Part shown: piece after piece, positions 1-12,565 of the stretch
Position numbering within the stretch: position 1 is the stretch's first letter
Layout: each line of letters starts with the position of its first letter
Source: Steinernema hermaphroditum
Taxonomy: Eukaryota > Nematoda > Chromadorea > Rhabditida > Steinernematidae
NCBI GenBank assembly: GCA_030435675.1
Contig: CM059622.1
Coordinates: forward strand, 7,874,001-7,938,000
Direction: 5' to 3'
DNA length: 64,000 bases
The notes under the pieces: generated by a model
What the model was told of the DNA's origin: nothing
The model's database searches: none
What the model saw: only the letters and a program-made list of their open reading frames with translations
Made by a program: the position numbers and the translations under genes

Positions 1-252
1 CATGGCTGTGAGTTGATCTACAACTAGCTGGTTCTACGAAGTTTCTGTTTTCAGCCGAAGGTTGTCACTGATCTCGATGAAGAAGAAATCAAGAAGCGGA
101 TGGAGCTCATGGCTCTCGAAGACGAGGAGAACTCGGAGGGATCGGATGACGAAGGCCTTGTCGCTCCCAAGGGTCTCGATGAGCAGGCCGATGCCGAAGA
201 TGCTCAACGCCGCACCTTCGAAGTGGCCGCAGAAGACGAAGATACTGATTGA
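1..252 (+). CDS. C-terminal exon(s) of an acidic protein, cut by the window edge
   Basis: An exon of 66 codons at 55-252 follows a clear TTTTCAG acceptor and ends in TGA. A 47-nt intron (8-54, GTGAGT donor) separates it from the last bases of an upstream exon (1-7). The tail is strongly acidic, with runs such as LDEEEIKKRMEL and EDEENSEGSDDEG, and ends EDEDTD. I do not recognise the family. Acidic, lysine-poor tails of this kind occur in many nuclear and chaperone proteins, so no function is assigned. The reading frame is supported by the splice signals and the absence of stops. The rest of the gene lies left of the window. Confidence 0.6.
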
Positions 253-928
253 TTATTTGATTTTTTGATCTGGATGGTTACCGGGAAAAAGTTGTTAAGT
301 GCGCCAGCACGGTTCAATCGTTTTTGTAATTTATTATGGAGAATTGTTGTTGTTTTCTCGATTTCCCTTTTTGTTGAGGTTGACAAGAAGCGGCTGAGTA
401 GACCAAGCAAACGGGTCCAGCCGGTGATGACATTAATTAGCTTCGAAACGTTGCGCAAGTGGTGCCCAGTGGATGAGTCGGTTTGTCAGAGAGAGCTAAT
501 CGCCTGAAGGGATTTACCGATCGCCGGGAGCGGTCGTCGCGTAGGAATGCGCGCAGGGAGCCAAGAAGGCACGTCCACTTCCGCGAGAAACGTTGCAAAC
601 GCGACCAAGCAGATCCCCGTAGAAGCAGGTTCCTCCCGAGCGCGCCGGGACCTGAAGAAGACGGATGGGGAGTCCCGCGGGTTCTCGGTAGCAACCAGTT
701 CAATTGGACCCGGTAAGAAGCGTTTTGAAATGCGGCGGACCGTAATGGATCCGGTGGTTCCGCTTCTCGCCGCGCGCCTTCCTGGAATCCACGCAAAAAG
801 CGCTTGGCGCCGCGCCTCCTTGGGCGTCTTGCGTCGGGGGCGGGGCCTCGAGGTGCCTAGGGCGATCCCCTGGCGTCCCTGGGTACTTAAGAAGCCCCAT
901 CGGGGAATGACCATCTGCAGTCCTTCCG
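253..928. other. intergenic, presumed 3' flank of the first gene and promoter of the ground-like gene
   Basis: About 0.7 kb of mixed sequence, AT-rich at first and then GC-rich. Several open frames cross it on both strands but none has codon structure, splice sites or a family match that I can support. The last 50 bases before the start codon at 929 carry TACTTAAGAAG and a CTGCAG that could serve as a leader acceptor. Confidence 0.5.
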
Positions 929-1971
929 ATGCACTCTTCGGCGATTCTCCTTCTTGCATTCGGCCTCGTAGCCCCGTCGCTCGCCTGCTTCGGTGGCAGC
1001 GGTGGCGGCAGCTGCTGTCCCCCCGCGACGGCCTCCTGCGCGCCCTCCGTCCCCCGATGCTCTGCCTCCAGGTAGGCCTCCCCTTCGGGACCCCTCTAGC
1101 GCCCCTTCAGCTACGGTGTCGGCGCCGGAGGTGCCTACGCTGATGCCTCCAGCTACCCGCGGCCCCTAGGCTACCAGGCGCCTCCTGCGCAGGTCTACCC
1201 TCAGCAGCCGCTGCCGCAGCAGCCCTACATCGCCCAGGGCCCTCCCGTTCCCGCCGTGGTGGCTCCCGTCGTCGTAGCCCCCGTCAGGGAAGCCCCCTAC
1301 GTCGCTGTCCCTGCCCCGAACGTCGTGGTCCCGCCGCCAGCCCCAGTGACTCCAGTGCAAGTCGTCAAGACCCCAGTGGCTCCAGTGCAGGTCGTCGAGA
1401 CGCACGTAGAGACGCACCAGCCGGAGCCCGTGGCCCCCGTTGCTCCCGAGCAGCCCCCGCCACCCCCTGAGGTTCCCATCACCGGTGAGTGCCCTTCCGG
1501 AGGACCCTTCGAAACGTCCGCTTCAGATAACCACGTGGAGACGAACGTGGCGCCTTCGGAGACGTACGACGACGTCGAGGAGCACAAGGAGGCGACGCCC
1601 GTCACGGAGGAGCACCACGAGGTGACCGAGAAGCATGAGGAGGCTCCGCAGACGGACTATGCCGAAGAGACGAACGCGGAGACGCCCGTGGCCGGCGACG
1701 CCAACTGCAATGACGAGGAGTTGCGTGCGATCGTGAAGGCAGCCCTCGAGAGCCAGATGGACAACCTGGAGGCGGCGCGGAAGATCGAGGGCGACAGCGC
1801 CGCCAAGTTCGGCGGCCGCTTTAACTCGATCGTCTCCGACAACGAGTTCGCCTACGTCAACTGGTACGGTAAGCGGAACTGCCAGCTCCGCGTCAACAAC
1901 CGCCACAGCCTCACCTGGGAGGTAAGTGCCGAGCAGCCCTGATCGAGTCCTTTCTTTCGTTGCAGGACTAA
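929..1971 (+). CDS. secreted proline/valine-rich protein with C-terminal ground-like domain
   Basis: Three exons (929-1071, 1111-1921, 1966-1971) encode 319 residues. A signal peptide is obvious (MHSSAILLLAFGLVAP, then a small-residue cleavage region). It is followed by a short Cys/Gly-rich stretch, a long Pro/Val-rich region and a Glu/Thr-rich region. The C-terminus (from CNDEELRAIV to about the end) has the ground-like layout: a Cys-Asn start, a helix, then FGGRFNSIVSDNEFAYVNW and a Cys near the end. This domain is known from nematode hedgehog-related proteins, which are secreted and often linked to cuticle and moulting. The final exon supplies only Asp and the stop. Reading through instead would give a tail of SAEQP, so the last splice is inferred from the strong GTAAGT/TTGCAG pair and a 44-nt length typical of this genome. 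Confidence 0.8.
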
Positions 1972-2073
1972 GTCTCCACCGTCTCCACCTCAGATTCTCC
2001 CCAATCCTCTGTCTGTACAGTCGTTAGATTCTGTTTCCGTAATCTCGTTGTCCGTTAGCCGTAAAGTATTCCG

Positions 2074-2079
2074 AATAAA
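2074..2079 (+). terminator. poly(A) signal AATAAA of the ground-like gene
   Basis: A canonical AATAAA lies about 100 bases after the predicted stop codon on the same strand, with T/G-rich sequence following. No other AATAAA occurs between the stop and this point. Confidence 0.6.
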
Positions 2080-2587
2080 TCGTTCGACCTCTCGCTTCGC
2101 GTGTTAGCCCAGACCTAACCGGATCGGGCTCCGCAGAGGAGCACTCGTCGCGTCGTCGAGGGATCCGGATCCGCGCTCTGCCGTCGACGGCGTCTCCTCC
2201 TTCTTCTTTCAGCGTTTAATTGAAGAGAGGCCGCCGAAAGCGAAAGTGGGTCATCCCTCGCAGAGGTAACGATCATCGGGAGCGTCTACCTGCCTCCGGG
2301 CGCCGCCGGGGGCTCCGCCGCGGAACCCGGATGGATGTTTCAACCACTTATAGCGTCATCGGAGAAGACGCCGTCAAGCCCCGAGGCGCGATCGCGCGCA
2401 GATTTGCATAGCGCCCCGTTCATTGCCTAATAAGCGCTTACCCAGGTGCACAAAGACTTTTGTCTTAGTCACCGGATCCGACGCGTATCGTTTCCGATCA
2501 TCGGTGGGATACGGTCATCGAACCCATAATGGGATGGCGCGATCATGGGAAATGGGATCTGCGTGTGTGAGGGCATCGAATGGTTCT

Positions 2588-2593
2588 TTTATT
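2588..2593 (-). terminator. candidate poly(A) signal of CAD
   Basis: The plus strand reads TTTATT, which is AATAAA on the CAD strand, about 180 bases after the CAD stop codon. Confidence 0.45.
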
Positions 2594-2773
2594 ACAACAA
2601 CACAGAAGGCACAACCGAAACAACAACAAGGGGAGGAGGGGGAAGGGAGGGAGGCCTCGAGGGGACCCGCACTTCGACTTCTTGAGACGTTCGAGGAACA
2701 CCGGAATGGAGACGTTTAATGCGTGATATGGGGCTATGTGACAGAACGTAACAACGGGTTAACATGCTTCTTC

Positions 2774-5700
2774 TTAGCGGTTCTCGACGCCAAGCATGAG
2801 CGCCAGGATGGCCATGCGGACGTAGACGCCGTTCTGGGACTGGCGGAAGTAGGCGGCGCGGTCGTCGTGGTCCACCTCGTATGAGATCTCGTCGACGCGC
2901 GGCAGAGGGTGCAGAATGCGGGGCAGCAGACGCTGGCGACCTAGGGGGAGAGAGAAGTCAGGGGGATCTGGGGCGGGCGACCTACCGATACCGACCTCCT
3001 GACTGCGCTCGACGGTAGTGAGGATCTTCGGGGTGATGACGAACTGGCCCTTGACGGCCTCGTATTCCTGCGTCGACGCGAAGCGCTCCTTCTGGATGCG
3101 AGTCACGTAGACCACGTCGGCGTTGCGGAGGCCATCCTCCAGGCTGGTGAAGACCCTCTGGGGGAAGGAGGAGTGGTTGGCGACGTAGTCGATGACCGAC
3201 TGGGGCATTCCGAGGGCCCCGGTGGGCGACACGTAGTGGAGGGTGATGCCGTGGTAGACGCAGAGGAGCCGCGCCAGCGAGTGCACCGTCCGTCCGTTCC
3301 TCAGGTCGCCCACTAGCGCGATCGTCAAGTTGTTCACCGTGCCCATCTCTGCAAGACTCGCGGATTACGATAACGGCTGGGGGAGCGTACCCTGACGGAT
3401 GGTGAAGATGTCGAGGAGCGCCTGGGTGGGGTGTTGTCCGGAGCCGTCTCCGGCGTTGATGACCGGCTTGCGAGTGGCGCAGGCGGCGCGGTCGGCGGCG
3501 CCGACGAGCGGGTGCCGGATGACGACGACGTCGGAGTAGCAGCTCATGGTGGCGACAGTGTCCTCGAGGGACTCGCCCTTCGCCACGGACGAAGTCTCGG
3601 CGCTCATGTGGACTACGGTACCGCCGAGCTTCTGCATGGCGGCAGTGAAGGAGCAGCTGGTGCGTGTGGAGGGTTCGTAGAAGATGGAAGCCATAGAGTA
3701 TCCGCGGAGCACGTGGTCCAGGGGGGCGCGACGCTCCACCTTGACACGGTAGGCCTCGGCGAGCTCGAGCACCTGGTGGACGGCCTTCTTCGAGAAGCCG
3801 TCGACGCTGATGAGGTTCTGGCCGAAGAGGGCGTTGTCGCTAGGAGAGCGTTGGCGGAGGGGCACCAGGTCCGCGGAGGTCCGGATGGCGAGCTCGTGAT
3901 CGGGCGTCGGCACGTGGCGGAGGACGCTTCCGCGGCGCGTCGAGAGCTCCCTGAGGACGGCGTTGAAGTTGCTCTCGTGGTGCCGCGTGGGGGACGGCGT
4001 CGACTTCGGCTCGCCGCCGGCGATCGGCGACAGGAGACTCTCCTCGACGAGGCGCACGTTGCGGCCGAAGCCGGGCTGCACGACGACGCGGCCGTCGACG
4101 AACGCCTCCTCGCCGCGGATTACCACGGAGCGGACACGGCCCTTGACGGTGCGCCCGGCGAAAGGCGTCCAACCGGCCTTGCTGAAGCCGCCGGAGGCGG
4201 GGATCTCCCAGGTTTCGTTGAGGTCCACCTCCACGTAGGTATCCTTCTGCTCGGGCAGGTTGAAGATCTTCATGGGGTTGTGGTGCAGGCGGTCTACGAG
4301 CTGCTGCATCGAGAGGCGCCCTTCGGCGACGAAGGTGAGCAGCAGGGGCAGCATGTACTCGACGCCGGGGAAGCCGGGGGGCACCTTCGCTGAGTTCTTT
4401 TCCTCGGCCGTGTGCGGCGCTGGAAGACAGAGGATCAGCCGACTTGTGGCGGCCGGCGCCTACCGTGGTCAGTGGCGAAACAGTCGATATAGTCGAGGTG
4501 CTCCCAAAGGGCTTTCACGTCCTCGGCGGTGCCAAGGCGTGGCCGCACCTCGCGAATGCCTTCCGGCAGGTCCGACTGGCTGAAGATGAGGTGGTGCGGG
4601 CACACCTCGCAGGTCACCTGCCAGCCCTTCTCCTTCGCCATCTTGATCAGACGCATCTCGTCGGCGCCGGAGACGTGGCAGATGTGCACGGCGCGGTTCG
4701 TCAGCTGCGCCACCGAGAGCACCGCGGCGAGCGTCTGCTTCTCGGCGTGGCACACGACGGGACGGTTCGCCGGGAAGCTGTTGAAGTGCTGAAGAGGGGG
4801 GCCGTAGAGCGCGGGGACCGATGCGAACTCACGTCGATCCAGTGGGAGACGGAGTCCATCTTGAGGGCGGCGAAGGTCTCGTTCAGGTACATCTTGAGGC
4901 CGGCACTCTTGTCGCCGATGAGCGGAAGCGCCGCGGCGTTGTCGGCCGTGGCGCCGAGGAAGAGGGCGTAGTCGGTGACGGCCTTCTGCGAGGCGAGCGC
5001 CTCCGTCAGACGGAAGGCGTCCTCGCTGACACAGGGTGGCGCCGTGTTTGGCATCGCCAGGAGCATCGTGACGCCGCCGGCGAGCGCCGCCTTTGTCCCA
5101 CTCTCCCAGGTCTCCTTGTGCTCCCCGCCGGGCTCCCGCATGTGCACGTGCACATCTATGAGGCCGGGAAGACGGCACACGGAGGCCGAGCTGACGGCGT
5201 CGACGAGCGAGTTGGTTGGCGGGCGGCGCCCGAGGAGGTGCAGGGCCTCGATGAAGAGCTTCGCGCACTTGACGTCCGTGATGAGAGGGATGCCGTTGTC
5301 AATGGCCATGCGCCGCGTCTTGTAACCGGGCGTGTAGGCGCCGACGCTGTACTCGCCACTGCCGCGGATGGGCAGGTTGATGCAGAGGTCGATGCCCTTG
5401 TTGCCCATCAGATCGCCGACGTTCTGGATGCTCGCCGCCGACTTCTCGGTCATGCCGTCGCTCGCGCCCTCCTCGAACGGCCAGTCGATGGGACTGATCT
5501 GAAGCAGAGGTCAGAGGGCCTCGGCAGGGCTGGACATACCTGCACGCCGTTGCTCTGATAGTAGTCGGCGGTGCCTTTGCTGGCGAAGAGCGTGTAGCCG
5601 AGGTCCTCGAGGGTCTTCACCGACTTCAGCATCTCTTGCTTCCTCTGAAAGACGCACTCGGTCACCAGCTACCGTACCCGGACCCACGTTGTAGCCGCCG

Positions 5701-8700
5701 ACGGAGAGGAAGATGTTCTTGTTGGGGACGACGAAGCCCGTGCTGAGGAGCGCCTTGAGGTAGGCCTCGTAGCGGTTCTTGCCGAAGCAGCCGACCTCGC
5801 CGGTGGAGGCCATCTCGACGCCGAGCATCACCTCGGCGCCGGAGAGGCGCGAGAAGGAGAACTGCGGCACCTTGACGCCGACCTTCTCGTGGCCCTCGCG
5901 GCCGAACAGCACGTTCATTGGCTGGATCTCAGCCTTGAGGGCCGGGTTTTCGGCGCTCATCATGACGCGCGTGGCCAGGGCGACGAAGTCGAAGTCAAGC
6001 GTTTTGGAGACGAAGGGGAAACTGCGTGAGACGCGCAGGTTGCACTCGATGACGCGCAGCTCGTCGTCCTTTGCGATCAGCTGCATGTTAAAGGGCCCGT
6101 TCACGCTGAACGCCTTCGCGATCTTCCGCACAATCAGCTTGATCTTGTCGATGGTGATCGCGGTGAGGTCCTGAGGCGGCGTCACCAGAGTCGCGTCGCC
6201 GGAGTGCACGCCCGCGTTCTCTACGTGCTCGCTGACGGCCATCACCACCACCTGGCCGTCCATCGCCACCGCGTCCACGTCGATCTCTTTGGCGTCCTTG
6301 ATGAACTTTGACACCACCACCGTGTGTTTCTTCGCCTGTACCACGGCGCGCTGCAGGAACTGCGCCAGGTCGCTGGGGTTGTGCGCGACGTTCATGGCGG
6401 CGCCCGAGAGGACGTAGGAGGGCCGCACGAGGCACGGATAGCCCACCTCCAAACAGAACTTCTCCACCTCGGCCGTGTCGTCCGTCTTCTTCCACTGCGG
6501 CTGCAGCACGCCGATGTTGTCGAGCTCGCGGCTGAACTTGTAGCGGTCCTCGGCGCGGTCGATGTCGTCAGGCGACGTGCCGAAGATCTTCATTGGGTAG
6601 GAGAGCGGCCGACGGAAGAGCTCCATGGCGATGTTGTTGGAGGCCTGACCGCCGAAGGCGAGGATGCAGCCCTTCGGCCGCTCCATCTCGTAGATGCCGG
6701 TGACCACCTCCACCGAGATCTCTTCGAAGTAGAGCCGATCGCACACATCGTAGTCCGTCGACACCGTCTCCGGGTTGCAGTTGATCGTGATCGTACGGTA
6801 GTTTAGCTTCTTTAGCTCCGTCACGCAGCCCACACACGATGCGTCGAACTCGACCGACGAGCCGATACGGTAGACCCCGGAGCCGAGCACGATGACGCCG
6901 TTCTTGAGGTCAAAGGGCACGTCGCTGCTGAGCCCGTTGTATGTGAGGTAGAGGTAGTTGGTGCTGGCCGGCCACTCCGCGGCTACGGTATCGATCTGCT
7001 TAACGACGGGAAGCACGCCGAGAGCCTTCCGGCGCTCGCGGACGGTCCACTCGGTGGTGGTGCTGAAAGCGGCGGTTTAGCAGAGGTCGTGAACGGCACG
7101 GGACCCACCCCTCGACGTTCTTGGCCACCTGGATGTCGGAGAAGCCGGATTGCTTGGCCTCGAGAAGGAGCGTCCTCGGAAGCTGGGCGCAGCTGAACTT
7201 GCTCAGCTGCTGGTATATGTCGGTGATGGACTTCATACGATAGAGGAACCAGCGGTCGATCTTGGTCAGTTCGTAGATGCGCTCCAGGGAGTACCTGCCC
7301 TCGAAGAAGGCGCGCGCCAGCGCCAGCATCCGCTTGTCGGTGGGGCATTGGAAGTCCTGGAGGGCCAGGGCTCAGGGTACGGTAGGGGGGGGGGGGCACT
7401 CACGTCATCGTTGGGTTCGCGCGGGAAGACGAAGGGTGAGAAGCCGTCGTTGTGCTCGTTAACCATGCGGAGCGCCTTTTGGAAGGCCTCCTCAAAGGAG
7501 CGGCCGATGCCCATGACCTCGCCGACGGACTTCATCGACGAGCCGATCTTCGGGCTGACACGGGCGAACTTGCTCAGGTCCCAGCGAGGGATTTTGACGA
7601 CACAGTAGTCGAGCGACGGCTCGAAGCAGGCGGTCGTCTCGCCGGTGACGCTGTTTCGGATGATGGGCAGATGCTCGCCGAGGGCCAGGTTCGCCGCCAC
7701 GTAGGCCAGAGGGTATCCCGTGGCCTTGGAGGCCAGCGCAGAGCTGCGCGAGAGGCGCGCATTCACCTCGATGATGTAGTACTGAAGCAGGGAGGTCGGT
7801 GGGACCGGAGTACGGTAGGTACCTCGAGGGAGTGGGGGTTGAGGGCGTACTGGATGTTGCACTCTCCGATGATACCGAGGTGCCGGATGACCTTGAGGGC
7901 CGTGGTGCGGAGTCGGTTGTACTCCTTGTCCGAGAGGGTCTGCGAGGGCGCCACGACAACGCTCTCGCCGGTGTGGATGCCAAGGGGGTCGACGTTCTCC
8001 ATGTTACACACGGTGATGCAATTGTCGTAGGCGTCGCGCACCACCTCGTACTCCACCTGAACACGGCACCTAGAGGCCTCCTGGTCACTCTTCACTTACC
8101 TCCTTCCAGCCCTTGAGGCTCTTGTCGATCAGCACCTGCCTGCTGTGGGCGAGCGCCTGTTGCGCGATCTTTAGCAACTGCTCCTGGTTCTCGGCGAAGC
8201 CGGAGCCGAGGCCGCCGAGGGCGAAGGCGGCACGCACCAGCACCGGGTATCCGAGGGTCTCGGCCGCCTGGACGGCGCCCTCGATGGTGGTGGCCGCCTG
8301 GCTGGGCGCTACCTTCTCGTCGATGGCCGCCATCTCAGCGTTGAACAGCTCGCGGTCCTCCGTGTTCATGATCGTCCGGATCGGCGTGCCCAGCACCTGC
8401 ACGCCGTACTGCTCGAAGACGCCCTCCTTGAAGAGGTCGATGGCGCAGTTGAGCGCCGTCTGACCGCCGAAGGTGCAGAGGATGCCCGTGGGGCGCTCCT
8501 TCTTGATGACATCGGTGACGTACTCCTTGGTCACCGGCAAGAAGTAGGTCTGGTCGGCGAAGCCCTTCGAGGTCTGCACGGTGGCCACGTTGGGGTTGAT
8601 GAGGACGGTGCGGATGCCCCTCTCCTTGAGCGCCTTGATCGCCTGCGCGCCCGAGTAGTCGAACTCGCCGGCCTGGCCAATAGAGAGGCCGCCCGAGCCG

Positions 8701-10037
8701 AGGACGAGCACCTTCCGCTGTTCGACGACACGGTAGGTGGAGTCGAAGGCGAGCTTCTGGCGGATGAGCTCGCGAACGGTCGTCGAGTGGTCGCCGGCCT
8801 TGGCGTGGCGGACGGCGTCCACGAAGACGTCGAAGAGGCACTCCATGTCGGTGGGCCCGGCAGTGTGCTCCGGGTGGAACTGGACGCTGAAGAAGGGCTT
8901 CTCGGCGTGCACGATGCCCTCGTTCGTCTTGTCGTTCTCGTTGCGGAAAAGCGGCAGCCACCCGTCGACCAGCTTCGACTCGTCCACGGCGAATCCGTGG
9001 TTCTGCGAGGTGATGTAGCAGCGGCCGGTGTCGGCGTGTGTGCAGGGCTGGTTGTGGCCACGGTTACCGTATCTAAACGCGTCTTGAGCGATGCCGAGCC
9101 ACGGGCATGCCTACTTCAACTTGTAGGTGTCGGCGCCGGCGGCGCGGGCGAGGAGCTGGTGGCCGAGGCAGATGCCGAACACGGGTTTACCCGTCTTCAA
9201 CAGCTTCGAGACGCGCTCGACCAGGGGTGCGCAGATGGCCGGGTCGCCGGGGCCGTTGGAGAGGAAGACGCCGTCGAAATCTGGAGCGGGGACTGAGAGG
9301 GCGCGACAGGAGACGGTTACCTAACTCCTGGTCGATGGGGTGGTTCCAGGGGACGACCTTCACGGTGGCGCCGCGCCGGGCGAGGCATCTGATCTGGTTG
9401 TTCTTCATGCCGCAGTCGACGGCCAGGATCCGGAGATCTCCGGCGCCGAAGGTGCGCGGCTCCTTGATGGAGACAAAGTCGACAAGGTTCTCGGCGTTGA
9501 CATCGACGAAGGGGTAGGCGTCGGGCTCGTCGCCCTCGATGATCAGCTGCAACGGGGCGCTAGAGGGCCCGGAGGGGGGAGGGCACTTGCCTTCGCCTTC
9601 ATGCATCCCTGCTCGCGGATCTTCTTGGTGAGGGCGCGGGTGTCAATGCCGGTGAGTCCCGGGACGCCGGCCTTGCGGAGGCACTCGGAGAGGGACTGTA
9701 CGGCCTGCCAGTGGCTGTGCTCGCCCTCAGGGCAGATGCGGTCGACGATGAGGGCGGCGGGCCAGATGCGACCCTCCTCGGACTCGAAGAGCTCCGTGAG
9801 GCCGAGCTCGTCGCGCCTCTGGGCGTCGGGCACACCGTAGTTGCCGATGAGGGGGTAAGTGAGTGTGAGGAGCTGCTTCGCGTAGCTGGGGTCCGTCAGC
9901 GACTCCACGTAGCCGACCATTCCGGTCTGGAAGACGACTTCCCCAGAGACGCTGCGCGAGGCGCCGAACAGGCGTCCGCGGAACTGGGAGCCGTCTTCGA
10001 GGAGTAGCGTAGCCGACATCTGTTCCCAGACGGTCAT
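2774..10037 (-). CDS. pyr-1: CAD: glutamine-dependent carbamoyl-phosphate synthetase / aspartate transcarbamylase / dihydroorotase
   Basis: Fourteen exons (10037-9591, 9546-9321, 9280-9115, 9072-8100, 8056-7823, 7781-7404, 7356-7109, 7062-5688, 5644-5540, 5498-4833, 4788-4464, 4419-3391, 3348-2986, 2940-2774) give 2233 residues, close to animal CAD at about 2225. It catalyses the first three steps of de novo UMP synthesis in the cytosol. Domains in order: glutaminase with nucleophile motif GICLGHQ near residue 263; two ATP-grasp CPSase halves from about 398; dihydroorotase from about 1480 with DVHVH, the carbamylated-lysine segment [10 protein letters not shown] and metal/catalytic DCFATDH; a linker; and ATCase from about 1915 with STRTS and HPTQALLD. 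All key residues I checked are present. Introns are 40-47 nt. Intron 1 appears to use a GC donor (AAG/GCAAGT). A second in-frame ATG (10019) is an alternative start. Codon use is strongly GC-ending. Confidence 0.96.
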
Positions 10038-11138
10038 AGGCTGAAATGAAACGTCGTCGAGCGGACGTTGGAGGGCCGCGCGGGGCGGAGCGGGGCGGCG
10101 CTCCGATGCGCGAATCGCGCTGCGCACGCCGAATCGAACGGTCTTATCACGGCGGCGATCTGACAGTCGCCCGGGCCACAACGCGGTCAGAAACGAAAAC
10201 AGAGATAAGGCTGCACGGAGACACAACTCGGGGCCCTCGAGGTCCTTCTGAAGCAGCTCCTTCCCTCCGGAGGTGCCTCGATCTGCGGTTCCGGCACCGT
10301 ACCCCGTGGAATAGGATCTCGGAGTGCGAGTTCGCACATGACGATCACGTGGGAAGCGCACCCTTCGCATCGCTCTTTTCACAACTTCTCGACGTTGGCG
10401 GCGGCCTCGATAAGAGCGCAGGGTCTGCCGGTGATAAGCCGAGTTGCGACTCGATTAAATATCACGCCGCCGCGCTGTTTTTCCTCCTTTCCGTTCTTTG
10501 ATCGGAAGCCGCACTTTTCAGTCGCATTCTGAAACTTTACGACCGACGGCGACAGTCCACTCCTGATCGGCGCACTTGGAATGCACTTCGCGTCGAATGG
10601 ATTACAGCGCGTCGCCGAGGGTTCTGCAGCGCCTCTCTGAAAAGAAACAAAACACATCGAAAATAGGGGACCAAAGGGGACCCTCGGGACGATGAGCGAC
10701 TGCCCCAATCGGGGGTACCACCGGTGCTACCGGCGCACCGTTCGGTCCACGCGATTAGGGGCGACAAAAAGTGCACTTTGTGCGCTGTTTTGACACCCGC
10801 GAAGGCGTGGCCGATCCTCGGCGACGGACGGACGGACACGGCTCTCCGGAAGGGAGGGTAAATAAAAAACGAAGACATCGATCTGCGGCGACCACGACGG
10901 AGCGCCGTCGAGGACGAAAGTGCAGATCTTTACAGCGAGCTTCTCGGTGGTAAAAGTCCAGCGGCCGATCAAAATGGCGACGACAGATCGCCGTCTGTCG
11001 GCGCGACTCCGCTTCTGCGGCGGCGGAGGAGGCGATAAAAAAGGGCTGCAGCAAAGAACGACGTGTGCTGCAAAACAAAACCACTGTCCCTGAGTTTCTT
11101 TACGCGATCGCAGAGCGCCGAAGGCATATGTCAATCTC

Positions 11139-11268
11139 AGATCGCTCTTAGCCCAAGTCGACACGTCGAAATCCTGGATCGGACAGTCGGCGCTCTAATG
11201 AGGGCTGGGGGCGGACTCGATCCCGCCACATCCCGATTGGCAACCCAGAGCGTTTGCAATGAGCCACA
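11139..11268 (-). repeat. tRNA-derived SINE-like repeat, copy 1
   Basis: Read on the minus strand, this copy begins with a box-A-like TGGCTCATTGC and carries a box-B-like GGATCGAGTCC, the two internal RNA polymerase III promoter elements of tRNA genes. It aligns with the copy at 11711-11838 along its length, with roughly two thirds identity by eye. It does not fold as an intact tRNA, so a tRNA-derived repeat is more likely than a gene. Confidence 0.5.
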
Positions 11269-11710
11269 CGACAGGAACGAAGTACAGCGCCCAGAGATCA
11301 CTTAAGAGCGCGCCGCCGCTGCATTCTGATTGGACAAGGATCACTCGTCGAATTTCGAAAGTCCATCGAACGGAAGGTTGGCGAGGCCAAAGGGAAGATG
11401 TCGAACTTGACGCTAGTGTACGGTGCCAGGATGGGAAGAATATGCAATTTTTGTTATTTTTTTTAGCTAAAACGACGAACTGAGAAGTCATTGTAGCGAT
11501 CACTTCTGTTGCACTTTGCACTGAAGGACATTTCGGATTGCAACGTTTCTTTTCGTCTTATTTGCATTATTTCCAAAGAAAAACTATCTGCTTCGACTCG
11601 TCTCTAGAGAGGACGTGGCGGGACGCCAAACGAAAGCTCGACAAAGCAAAACTGTGCCAGAGTCTCTTCTCCACAATCGTTAGGGGTGAAAGTGCGTGCA
11701 AACGAACCTT

Positions 11711-11838
11711 AGATCACTATTAGCCTGTTTGACACGCCGACCTCCTGAATCGGACGCCCGTCGCTCCTAAAAGGGCTGGGAGCGGAGTCGATCTCGCAAC
11801 CTACCGAAGGCGACTCCGGACGCTTGCAGTGAGCCACT
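11711..11838 (-). repeat. tRNA-derived SINE-like repeat, copy 2
   Basis: Second copy of the same family in the same orientation, about 440 bases from the first. The shared blocks include ATCGGAC, GGGCTGGG, GCGGA.TCGATC and TGAGCCAC. Box-A-like TGGCTCACTGC and box-B-like GATCGACTCC are visible on the minus strand. Confidence 0.5.
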
Positions 11839-12565
11839 GGAGCACCCACGAGCTCTTCAAAACCGGAGCCCTTACGCTGTGGCGTTTGGTGTCCAATGCC
11901 ATGAACGTCTTTTGATGTAAAGTTTTTAGATTTCGTCGACTAGAGTCGTGCTGTAAGAGAAGGAACAACAAGTCTTCGCCATCGTCGCCGGCGACGTTCG
12001 CTCGGAATTTAGCCGTGATTTTTCGAAAGAAGACGCTTTTGGAATCCACAGCAACGCTTCCCCTTCATGCCCTACGGACTCCAGAACCAGATGAACAACA
12101 CATTCATGTCCTCTACAACACAGTCCTCTACCGTCTTCGGTTCCCACGAACTCTTCCACTCGTCGTTGACGGCCGTGTTCGGACTCTTCTTCGTCCGATC
12201 GATCGATGGTGCCCCATCCGACGCCTTCCCGAAGATCCGAAAATTGACCTCGTCGCGGCGGTGTCCACTGATTTGCGCAATCGGGAAGAGGCGCGCGTGT
12301 GACCGCCGCGCCCACTTTTCCGAGCCGCGGCGCCCCGATTTGGCCCTCCCGGATCAGTTCCCCTCCACTCTTCCTCCGCTCCAGTCGTTCCTCCGATCGC
12401 CTCTTACGCCTCTGGAGAACCGATGCTTGCGAGTTCACCGGGTGATAAGGGTTGGATCGGGGCGAGCCCTGCCCTAGCCGTCGCCTTTCGGGGTTTCCCT
12501 CCGCGGCGGACGAGATCTCCGTTCACCGGGTAGGAAACGTCAGAAGGAGGCCACAGAGGTGTCTA

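Larger units (their letters stand above)
1972..2773. other. convergent intergenic region between the ground-like gene and CAD
   Basis: Both neighbouring genes end here, so the stretch should hold their 3' UTRs. It contains AATAAA for the left gene at 2074 and a minus-strand AATAAA at 2588-2593. I see no coding signal between them. Confidence 0.5.

Noticed and set aside
547..1143. 198-codon plus-strand frame before and across the ground-like first exon
   Set aside because: It is a different frame from the signal peptide exon, Arg-rich, and explained as a shadow of GC-rich sequence.
3431..4393. 320-codon plus-strand frame opposite CAD
   Set aside because: Antisense shadow of the ATCase exon; its Val/Gly/Asp/Ala-rich composition mirrors GC-ending codons on the other strand.
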